Part shown: one piece after another, positions 7,651-12,621 of the stretch | How positions within the stretch are numbered: position 1 is the stretch's first letter | Layout: the number at the start of each line of letters is the position of its first letter | NCBI GenBank assembly: GCA_964653195.1 | Contig: CAZZCX010000024.1 | Span: 1 to 12,621, forward strand | Direction: 5' to 3' | DNA length: 12,621 bases | From: CAYMDS01 sp964653195 | GTDB taxonomy: Bacteria > Patescibacteriota > Microgenomatia > Levybacterales > UBA12049 | Program-made: the position numbers and the translations under genes | Notes under the pieces: generated by a model | Database searches by the model: none | Seen by the model: only the letters and a program-made list of their open reading frames with translations | Told to the model about the DNA's origin: nothing

Positions 7651-8206
7651 GGTTTGTTAAAGCCCGTATCAGTAAGTCATGTATTTTATTTACGATTATT
7701 TCAGATTCTTGCTTTGATAATTTATGGGGATAATATTCAAGTATAAATCCATTTATACTATGTGCGATAACCTGTGCATCTTCATATAGATTGTTTATTT
7801 TGAATTCTCCTGATTCGCTCCCACGAAGCAATACTTCTTCAATGTGTAGATATGTTTTTGGCGGCAAGAATCCTCCTTTTATCTTTTTAAATTTATTCCT
7901 GAAAGTTAAATAGTATTTAAGAACATACACGACATCTTCTGCATTTATAAACTGAAATTTTATTATCTGACGAAGCATATCCGATGCAGAATTAGTTATA
8001 GGAAGTTTACGTCTTTTTTCTCCCAACTGTGTATTGGTGATGTTAAAGGCATCTTCTAGTAACTTTTCTTTTGATGGGAAATAGTGATAGATATTCGATA
8101 GTGTAATACCGGTAGATACTGCAATATTTCTCATCGAGACTCCTTTATAGCCATTTGTGGCGAAAAGATGTTTCACTGTGTCTATAATTTTTGTTTTTGT
8201 ATCCAT
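7640..8206 (-). CDS. TetR/AcrR-family transcriptional regulator of the carotenoid operon
   Basis: The protein has 188 residues. The N-terminal DNA-binding domain (about 1-50) shows the TetR pattern: a first helix IIDTVKHLFATNGY (7-20), then the helix-turn-helix RNIAVSTGITLSNIYHYF (26-43) followed by SKEKLL. The remainder is a helical ligand-binding and dimerisation domain with no recognisable subfamily. It is the first gene of the operon and its stop lies within crtI. A 20-bp inverted repeat overlaps its own start codon next to a strong promoter, the layout of a self-repressing regulator. The inducer is unknown. By analogy with corynebacterial CrtR, a MarR-type regulator that responds to GGPP, an isoprenoid intermediate is possible. 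A role in controlling photolyase is also possible, since that gene is divergent. Confidence 0.9.
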   Translation of the reverse strand: MDTKTKIIDTVKHLFATNGYKGVSMRNIAVSTGITLSNIYHYFPSKEKLLEDAFNITNTQLGEKRRKLPITNSASDMLRQIIKFQFINAEDVVYVLKYYLTFRNKFKKIKGGFLPPKTYLHIEEVLLRGSESGEFKINNLYEDAQVIAHSINGFILEYYPHKLSKQESEIIVNKIHDLLIRALTNHEK

Positions 8207-8225
8207 AGAACGAACGTATGTTCTA
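8206..8225. promoter_or_regulatory. Inverted repeat, probable TetR operator
   Basis: Arms TAGAAC (8206-8211) and GTTCTA (8220-8225) are perfect complements around an 8-base centre. The repeat starts at the first base of the tetR ATG and ends next to the -10 hexamer. It therefore spans the expected transcription start, where binding would block the promoter. Size and symmetry suit a TetR dimer. Confidence 0.6.
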
Positions 8226-8254
8226 ATTATAGCTGAACAATTGATTTATGTAAA
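8226..8254 (-). promoter_or_regulatory. Promoter of the tetR-crt operon
   Basis: On the minus strand TTTACA (8249-8254) is followed by exactly 17 bases and a perfect TATAAT (8226-8231). The tetR ATG is 19 bases downstream, so the leader would be only about 12 bases and has no Shine-Dalgarno sequence. Confidence 0.7.
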
Positions 8255-8293
8255 GACCTAGTGATTTAGTTAAAAATTGGTGGTACTTCTCTT

Positions 8294-8302
8294 TGGTATA
8301 AT
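8294..8302 (+). promoter_or_regulatory. Extended -10 promoter of the photolyase gene, leaderless layout
   Basis: TGG followed by TATAAT (8297-8302) is an extended -10 element, which can work without a good -35. Seven bases separate it from the ATG at 8310, so transcription should begin at or beside the start codon. The element overlaps an upstream in-frame ATG at 8301, which argues against that start. Confidence 0.6.
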
Positions 8303-8309
8303 GAGTTTT

Positions 8310-9659
8310 ATGGTTGATCAAAATAGGTATAGATTGCTTAATGACAAAAAATATACACAAGGGAATGTCACTTATTGGATGACAAGGGAGCATAGAGTTC
8401 AAGATAATTGGGGATTATTACTAGCACAGGAAATGGCTATAAAAAATAAAACACATTTTTCTGTGGTGTTTTGCCTTCGAAGCGATTTTCAGTATCCAAC
8501 CGTTAGATTAATCGATTTTATGCTGAAAGGACTAAATGAAGTCAATAAAAATCTCACAAAACGAAATATACCCTTTTATTTTTTAATCGGCGAACCAACA
8601 GAGGCGATACCTAATTTTATAAAAGAACAAAATACCGGTATTTTGGTATCAGATTTTCATCCCCTTAAGCCATTTAGAAAATGGAGAGAAAAAATTGCAG
8701 AAAATCTGGATATTCCAATTTATGAAGTAGATAGTAGGAATGTCATACCATGCTGGATTGCAAGTCCGAAACAGGAATATGGCGCGTATACCTTTCGATC
8801 GAAATATGCAAAGTTACTACAAAAATTCCTCAAGGAATTTCCAAAACTGGATAAACAGGAATTGGATAAAATACTACCAAAAGCAATAGATTTCGAAAAT
8901 ATAAAAAGTAGGATTAAGATTGATTTTGAAGTTAAAAAAGTGAATTGGATTATACCTGGTGAAAAAGCTGCAAGGCTTCAGTTGAATAAATTTATTTCTG
9001 AAAAACTGGAACTCTATCATGAAGGACGCAATGATCCAAGCAAAGAAGCATCTTCCATGCTGTCTCCATTTCTTCATTTTGGGCATATATCAGCTCAAAG
9101 AATTGTTCTTGAATTAATGAAACACAGAAATAATTTTACAGGTAGTGAAGCGTTTATAGAAGAGCTAACTGTCAGACGCGAACTAGCAGATAATTATTGT
9201 TTTTATAATAATGACTACGATAATTTTAATGGTTTTCCACAGTGGGCAAAAAAAACATTAAATGACCATATTTATGATAAAAGAAGTCAAGTATACCGAT
9301 TAAGCGTACTTGAAAAAGGTCAAACGTATGATCAATTGTGGAATGCTGCAATGCTTGAAGCTATAAAGACAGGCTATATGCATGGCTACATGAGGATGTA
9401 CTGGGCGAAAAAAATACTTGAATGGACCAATAATCCAAATGACGCCCAGAAGTACGCAATTTATCTTATGGATAAATATTTTCTTGATGGCAGGGAATCG
9501 AATGGTTTTGCTGGAATTGCTTGGTCAATTGGAGGAGTACATGATAGAGCCTGGAACGAAAGAGAAGTTTTTGGAAAAGTGCGGTATATGAGCTATAACG
9601 GCGCAAAGTCTAAATTTAAAATTCAAAATTATATAGATAAAGTAAATAATTTGGCTTAA
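8310..9659 (+). CDS. phr: Class II CPD photolyase
   Basis: From the ATG at 8310 the protein has 449 residues, normal for class II. It repairs cyclobutane pyrimidine dimers using FADH- and blue or near-UV light. Class II signatures are present: VTYWMTREHRVQDNW at 20-34 in the antenna-binding domain, SPFLHFGHIS at 252-261 and VRRELADNYCFYN at 288-300. The FAD-binding and active-site region follows, with WNAAMLEA (344-351), HGYMRMYWAKKILEW (358-372), LDGRESNG (392-399) and AWSIGGVHDR (404-413). The frame is open back to a TTG at 8277, but those extra codons overlap the promoter and lie outside the conserved domain. It diverges from the tetR-crt operon, so pigment and repair genes share a 103-base control region. 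Confidence 0.95.
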   Translation: MVDQNRYRLLNDKKYTQGNVTYWMTREHRVQDNWGLLLAQEMAIKNKTHFSVVFCLRSDFQYPTVRLIDFMLKGLNEVNKNLTKRNIPFYFLIGEPTEAIPNFIKEQNTGILVSDFHPLKPFRKWREKIAENLDIPIYEVDSRNVIPCWIASPKQEYGAYTFRSKYAKLLQKFLKEFPKLDKQELDKILPKAIDFENIKSRIKIDFEVKKVNWIIPGEKAARLQLNKFISEKLELYHEGRNDPSKEASSMLSPFLHFGHISAQRIVLELMKHRNNFTGSEAFIEELTVRRELADNYCFYNNDYDNFNGFPQWAKKTLNDHIYDKRSQVYRLSVLEKGQTYDQLWNAAMLEAIKTGYMHGYMRMYWAKKILEWTNNPNDAQKYAIYLMDKYFLDGRESNGFAGIAWSIGGVHDRAWNEREVFGKVRYMSYNGAKSKFKIQNYIDKVNNLA

Positions 9660-9669
9660 TTGATTTTTT

Positions 9670-9704
9670 AATAATTTTAAGGTTTTATTAATACTCAAAT
9701 TATT
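9670..9704. terminator. Possible weak bidirectional terminator
   Basis: Perfect 8-base arms AATAATTT (9670-9677) and AAATTATT (9697-9704) lie between the convergent ends of the photolyase and tspO genes. The stem has only A-T pairs and a 19-base loop, so it would be unstable. Position is the main support. Confidence 0.2.
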
Positions 9705-9769
9705 TTGAATTACCAAAATAGCACAAAAAGCTGGCGGTTAAAGTATTAGTTATATGTTTATTTGAAGAT

Positions 9770-10252
9770 TTATGAATTTAGTAGCTGGATGGCGAAGTTA
9801 AGTATTGTAGCGAAGCTGACCCATGCAAGGTAAGGGATAAGTAGCCACCCTGCTGCTTTATTTATTTTCATAAAGTATTTTATCGTGAGGAGAATAAGTG
9901 CCCATAAGACTAGAATAATAACTAAAGCAGTAAGCGGAGATTTCAAACCGAAAAATGCAATCGACCAAAGACTATTTAAGGCAAGCTGAATTAAAAAAAC
10001 CTTTAATCCTTTTGATTTTGCTATATCTTTTGTATCTCTAGTATAGATAAGATATAGAGAAATTCCCATAAAAATATAGAGAAGTGTCCATACTGGTCCG
10101 AATACCCAGTTTGGTGGACTAAAGAATGGTTTTTCAAGCGTTTTATACCAGGAGTTTATTGCGGGAAATGTGAAGTACGATCCGATACTTCCTGCGAGAA
10201 ATGGAAGCGATAATGAAACTAAAAGAGGAATTATTTTAACTTTCTTTATCAT
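9770..10252 (-). CDS. tspO: TspO/MBR-family membrane protein (tryptophan-rich sensory protein)
   Basis: The protein has 160 residues, the family length, with five membrane helices at about 7-27, 48-69, 84-102, 107-127 and 134-157. Family signatures are visible: W35 in the first loop, KPFFSPPNWVFGPVWTLLY at 41-59, LNSLWS at 92-97 with FFG at 100-102, and a final helix with AWVSFATILN at 143-152. TspO proteins bind porphyrins and sterol-like ligands and take part in stress and light or oxygen regulation. The Rhodobacter member lies in the crt cluster and was called CrtK. Placement beside crt genes and a photolyase fits a photo-oxidative stress role, but the ligand here is unknown. A leaderless-type promoter supports the start. 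Confidence 0.93.
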   Translation of the reverse strand: MIKKVKIIPLLVSLSLPFLAGSIGSYFTFPAINSWYKTLEKPFFSPPNWVFGPVWTLLYIFMGISLYLIYTRDTKDIAKSKGLKVFLIQLALNSLWSIAFFGLKSPLTALVIILVLWALILLTIKYFMKINKAAGWLLIPYLAWVSFATILNFAIQLLNS

Positions 10253-10259
10253 ATTTCAA

Positions 10260-10289
10260 ATTGTACATCCAAACCTGAAAAGTAATCAA
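10260..10289 (-). promoter_or_regulatory. Promoter of tspO, leaderless layout
   Basis: On the minus strand TTGATT (10284-10289) is followed by 18 bases and TACAAT (10260-10265), then 7 bases to the ATG at 10252. The -10 matches five of six consensus positions and the -35 four of six. Confidence 0.55.
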
Positions 10290-10299
10290 GTAAATAAAT

Positions 10300-10321
10300 C
10301 ATATAAAAGCTGTTTTATATG
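10300..10321. promoter_or_regulatory. 22-bp AT-rich palindrome between divergent genes, candidate operator
   Basis: Perfect 9-base arms CATATAAAA and TTTTATATG flank the centre GCTG. It lies 10 bases upstream of the tspO -35 and 32 bases before the DUF5701 start. Because the flanking genes diverge it is not a terminator. A dimeric regulator acting on either gene is a reasonable guess. Confidence 0.4.
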
Positions 10322-10342
10322 CTAACATTTGATAGAATTTCA

Positions 10343-10348
10343 TATACT
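10343..10348 (+). promoter_or_regulatory. Possible -10 hexamer for the DUF5701 gene
   Basis: TATACT lies 5 bases before the ATG at 10354 and 11 before a second in-frame ATG at 10360. No good -35 is found 16-18 bases upstream. Part of the upstream region is taken by the palindrome. Confidence 0.3.
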
Positions 10349-10353
10349 TACAT

Positions 10354-11001
10354 ATGAAAATGAGCAAGGTTCAACTTCAACAGGAATTTAGGCGTCAAAC
10401 AAAAACTTTAATCGATAAAGGTTATCATATAGAAGCGGGTATTACTGAAAACGAGTTATTGGGAATTCTTGCACTATTAGAAGAAAAGCTCTATAGCCTC
10501 TCTGTTGCGGTGCCAGATTTAGAAATAGGATATTTACCATTTGTACTTGTGGTGAAAAATTCATTTGTACCGACTGCGAAAGCAATGGAGCTTGTCAAAC
10601 GTCATGATAAAAAAGGAATAACAAAACTATTCCCACACACACCAAAAGATTTTAAAGTTGCTTTTGATATTGATATACCAAAAAGTAACGTATATTTACT
10701 GGGGGATATAGATAGAGGAAAAGATAATATCAATCTTGCACCAATTGAAGCAATTGAGCTTATAAAAAATAGCAAACGCACTCCGTTAACTATTGATGAA
10801 GGTGTAGCTATAATCACTCAATTTCCAAACTTTCTCATGAAAAATAATTGTTTTTCACTATTGGCATCCAGGACAGGTAAAGATAAACGAGTTCCAGCAA
10901 TTTGGATAAATCAAAAAAGAGAACCAAATCTGGGATGGTGCTGGGATGGAAATCCACATACTTGGCTAGGCTCAGCATCTTGTAGGATTAGATTGGCTTA
11001 G
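10354..11001 (+). CDS. DUF5701 family protein, unknown function
   Basis: The protein has 215 residues, with no signal peptide or membrane helix, so it should be cytoplasmic. It resembles DUF5701, a family I know mainly from Actinobacteria. The matching segments are LPFVLVV at 61-67, a central YLLGDIDRG (114-122), a TPLTIDEGVA segment (143-152) followed by FPNFL (157-161), and a strongly conserved C-terminus with LGWCWDGNPHTWLGSASC at 193-210. The conserved Cys, His and Trp residues in that last segment (C196, H202, C210) look functional, perhaps metal binding or catalytic, but this is a guess. No activity is established to my knowledge. A second ATG at codon 3 is an equally good start. It diverges from tspO across a 101-base region that holds a palindrome. 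Confidence 0.85.
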   Translation: MKMSKVQLQQEFRRQTKTLIDKGYHIEAGITENELLGILALLEEKLYSLSVAVPDLEIGYLPFVLVVKNSFVPTAKAMELVKRHDKKGITKLFPHTPKDFKVAFDIDIPKSNVYLLGDIDRGKDNINLAPIEAIELIKNSKRTPLTIDEGVAIITQFPNFLMKNNCFSLLASRTGKDKRVPAIWINQKREPNLGWCWDGNPHTWLGSASCRIRLA

Positions 11002-11048
11002 TAGAGTATTTATTAGAGAGAAAGATCCAAATTTCCACCATTCTGTTA

Positions 11049-11378
11049 TCAAAGTGGTTTTGTGCGTTTTAACGATTTTGAATTATTTATCGACCGGTTT
11101 TTGGCAAATGAAAGTCCTTGTTTTTTTAGATATTCACGGAGTATACTTACCGCTTTTTGGCCTACACCATGGATCTTAAGTAAGTCATTTTCTGAATATT
11201 TTGGTAAATCAGATAAGGAAATTCCTTCATGCTTTAAAGCGTTATAGGCAGGTGAGCCAATTTTTGGAAAACCTTGATTATATGCAGAATTAATCTCTTC
11301 TTTTGTACATATAGGACAAGTAGGACAATCACTTGTTTTTTCAAATAAATGTTTATTTTTACAAATTTTCCTTACCAT
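11049..11378 (-). CDS. Small zinc-ribbon and helix-hairpin-helix protein
   Basis: The protein has 109 residues. The N-terminus has a likely zinc site: C6 and H10, then C18, C21 and C24 in CPTCPIC. The middle resembles the RNA polymerase alpha C-terminal type helix-hairpin-helix fold: IGSPAYNALKHEGI (40-53), then LPKYSENDLLKIHGVGQKAV (58-77) with the hairpin GVG at 71-73. The tail (91-109) is basic. These features suggest a nucleic-acid-binding accessory protein. Proteins of this type are widespread, and I know no defined function. Its start is fixed by an extended -10 element 7 bases upstream. It converges with the DUF5701 gene (47 bases apart) and no clear terminator lies between them. Confidence 0.85.
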   Translation of the reverse strand: MVRKICKNKHLFEKTSDCPTCPICTKEEINSAYNQGFPKIGSPAYNALKHEGISLSDLPKYSENDLLKIHGVGQKAVSILREYLKKQGLSFAKNRSINNSKSLKRTKPL

Positions 11379-11385
11379 TGTTCTA

Positions 11386-11394
11386 ATTGTACCA
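11386..11394 (-). promoter_or_regulatory. Extended -10 promoter, leaderless layout, for the zinc/HhH gene
   Basis: On the minus strand TGG (11392-11394) precedes TACAAT (11386-11391), followed by 7 bases and the ATG at 11378. This matches the photolyase promoter in form. No -35 is apparent and an extended -10 may not need one. Confidence 0.55.
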
Positions 11395-11522
11395 GAGTAT
11401 TAGAGGTGAAGAGATTTAGTATTTAACAGATTAAAGAGACATTATTTCGAAAATTAGGTTAGTATAGGAGATTAGTTGTTCTGTTATTAGCTCTATTTTT
11501 TGTATGAATATTTTGAAATGTA

Positions 11523-11583
11523 TATAATTATTATGCATGTAGACAGAGAGGCATTTAGAGCTTACAGGGCAATCACCCAATAA
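11523..11583 (+). other. Possible promoter with a 16-codon reading frame
   Basis: A perfect TATAAT (11523-11528) is preceded by a poor -35 (TTGTAT, 11500-11505, 17-base spacer). An ATG at 11533 opens 16 codons ending in TAA at 11583. The peptide resembles nothing I know. This lies in the 237-base gap between the zinc/HhH gene and the NUDIX pair and reads toward the latter. It may be a small or antisense transcript, or chance in AT-rich DNA. Confidence 0.15.
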
Positions 11584-11615
11584 CAATTTTATAGATCCAG
11601 GTATGCCAATGCAAG

Positions 11616-12143
11616 TTAAAGATAATTCTGTGCTGCTTTAAGGAAAAGCATATCTCTGGGAACAATATAATCTCTACCTTCTATGTTTCTTGCAGCATTG
11701 TTGGATATTAAATCTAATGCTCTTTCATAAGGTAACCAGATTTGTTTAAATCCATTTGCCATTTCTTCGTCTGTATAGCTTGGTACACCTTTTTTGCCTT
11801 TTAACTTAGCAAGGTAGCAATAAGAAATCTGTTTTAAGTTAAAAATCTTTCTATACTCAACTATACAACCAATTTCACTAACAATTTCTATTTCTGAACC
11901 TATTTCTTCTTTACATTCACGTTTAAGTGCTGTTTCTTTATCTTCTGATTTTTCAATACCTCCTCCAGGTAATTTGTAATATTGCTGATTTACTACATGA
12001 AGAAGTGCAACCATATTTTGTCTATCTATAACGACTGCACGAGCAGCTTCTCTAACCGGGTAACTATCGCCTTCAGTTTTCGAAACATTTTCAGGATTTA
12101 TTAAAGCTAATAATTTTGCCTCTTCAATAAGCAAATTACTCAT
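11616..12143 (-). CDS. NUDIX hydrolase
   Basis: The protein has 175 residues and a complete NUDIX box: G61, five residues, E67, seven residues, then R75-E76-C77-x-E79-E80-x-G82. The Glu residues bind Mg for cleavage of a nucleoside diphosphate linked to another group. The strand before the box (AARAVVID, then VALLHVVNQQYYKLPGGG, up to residue 62) is typical of the fold. The substrate cannot be inferred; nucleotide-pool cleaning (as in MutT) or nucleotide-sugar hydrolysis are options. An extra N-terminal helix (1-30) precedes the domain. The gene starts 4 bases after the stop of a second NUDIX gene, so the two form an operon, and no Shine-Dalgarno sequence is visible in the junction. Confidence 0.9.
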   Translation of the reverse strand: MSNLLIEEAKLLALINPENVSKTEGDSYPVREAARAVVIDRQNMVALLHVVNQQYYKLPGGGIEKSEDKETALKRECKEEIGSEIEIVSEIGCIVEYRKIFNLKQISYCYLAKLKGKKGVPSYTDEEMANGFKQIWLPYERALDLISNNAARNIEGRDYIVPRDMLFLKAAQNYL

Positions 12144-12147
12144 AGGA

Positions 12148-12621
12148 TTATTTAAAATTTAAGACTAATTCGGTGTCTTTAAAGAATTCATCAACATAAG
12201 ACATTTGGCCAGTTTCAAGACCTTGATTCAAGTCATTTGGATGGATGAATTTAACCCATTCCGCATTACTTTTATCTGTAATTGGATTACCTTGTGCACT
12301 GCCTGAATATAAAAAACGATAGCGATTGTAAGAGTTCAGTCCTTTTGCGACTAATTTCAAATTATTTGGGGTTAGTCCTGTTTCTTCCTCAGTTTCTCGG
12401 ATAACTGCTTGTTCTGGTGTCTCACCAGACATCACACCCCCACAGACATGGTCGATATCACCGGGATTTACTTTTTTCTTTTGCGCTCTTTTATGAACCA
12501 GAATTTCCCCAGAATTATTGGATATAACTCCGATAACTATTTGAAGATGCAATTCAGGATACTTGTGTATTTGTGATCGGAGAACACCTCTTTTTTGGAT
12601 AATTCCACTTGCATCAACAAG
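12148..12621 (-). CDS. NUDIX hydrolase, YfcD-like (5' end outside the window)
   Basis: The frame remains open to the right edge, so the gene begins beyond it; 157 residues are visible. A TTG at 12552 is a poor start because the 23 residues before it (LVDASG, then KRGVLRS, then HKYPELH) match the usual N-terminal extension of YfcD- and Idi-like NUDIX proteins. From the TTG numbering the box is G38, E44, R52-E53-T54-x-E56-E57-x-G59, complete. The PGDID segment just before the box (30-34) is also typical of this group. Isopentenyl diphosphate isomerase was considered because of the carotenoid genes, but its characteristic catalytic Cys and Glu motifs are not seen. The second NUDIX gene follows after 4 bases. 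Confidence 0.88.
   Translation of the reverse strand, partial: LVDASGIIQKRGVLRSQIHKYPELHLQIVIGVISNNSGEILVHKRAQKKKVNPGDIDHVCGGVMSGETPEQAVIRETEEETGLTPNNLKLVAKGLNSYNRYRFLYSGSAQGNPITDKSNAEWVKFIHPNDLNQGLETGQMSYVDEFFKDTELVLNFK

Noticed and set aside
11551..11604. GGCAT and ATGCC ends resembling a tRNA acceptor stem
   Set aside because: The span is about 54 bases, too short for a tRNA, and there is no T-loop motif or anticodon arm. Five complementary bases are easily chance.
12148..12621. Isopentenyl diphosphate isomerase supplying the carotenoid pathway
   Set aside because: The general N-terminal layout is similar, but the catalytic Cys and Glu motifs of type I isomerase are not seen; a standard NUDIX box is present.
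1..12621. CRISPR arrays, insertion sequences, integrases or recoded stops as signs of a mobile or defence system
   Set aside because: No regularly spaced repeats, transposase or integrase motifs were found by reading. TGA ends several genes normally, so there is no sign of stop recoding.

Overview
The window is AT-rich, compactly coded bacterial DNA. Genes overlap or nearly touch, almost none has a recognisable Shine-Dalgarno sequence, and TGA is a normal stop. Several genes have a sigma70-like -10 hexamer only 6-7 bases before the start codon, so their transcripts would be leaderless or nearly so. A DUF5701 protein and an actinobacterial/haloarchaeal-style C50 carotenoid elongase sit among low-GC genes. 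I read this as most likely Patescibacteria/CPR, with Saccharibacteria (TM7) my first guess. No rRNA or ribosomal protein is present to confirm it, so taxonomy is an inference with modest confidence.

Left part (1-1545, minus strand): three unrecognised membrane proteins. Two are anchored by one N-terminal helix and the left one runs off the window. The third is a 91-residue multi-helix protein. The first two have near-consensus promoters close to their start codons.

Centre (1669-8206, minus strand): a TetR-type regulator gene followed by crtI, crtB, a polyprenyl diphosphate synthase (crtE-like), a UbiA-fold lycopene elongase (crtEb/lyeJ-like) and a family 2 glycosyltransferase. All are joined by 4-29 base overlaps. 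A secreted SGNH/GDSL hydrolase follows after 60 bases. The predicted route is IPP/DMAPP to GGPP, phytoene, lycopene and an acyclic C50 carotenoid, possibly then glycosylated. No cyclase, hydratase, CrtD or IPP-forming enzyme is visible. A promoter (TTTACA, 17 bases, TATAAT) and a 20-bp inverted repeat lie directly before tetR, the layout of an autoregulated repressor.

Divergent from the operon (8310-9659, plus strand) is a class II CPD photolyase. It is followed on the minus strand by TspO (the family of Rhodobacter CrtK) and, divergent from that, a DUF5701 protein. Pigment, photolyase and TspO together suggest a light and oxidative stress island.

Right part (11049-12621, minus strand): a small zinc-ribbon plus helix-hairpin-helix protein, then two NUDIX hydrolases in tandem, the upstream one cut by the window edge. 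I found no rRNA, tRNA, CRISPR array, transposase or integrase, and no gene-free stretch longer than 300 bases.
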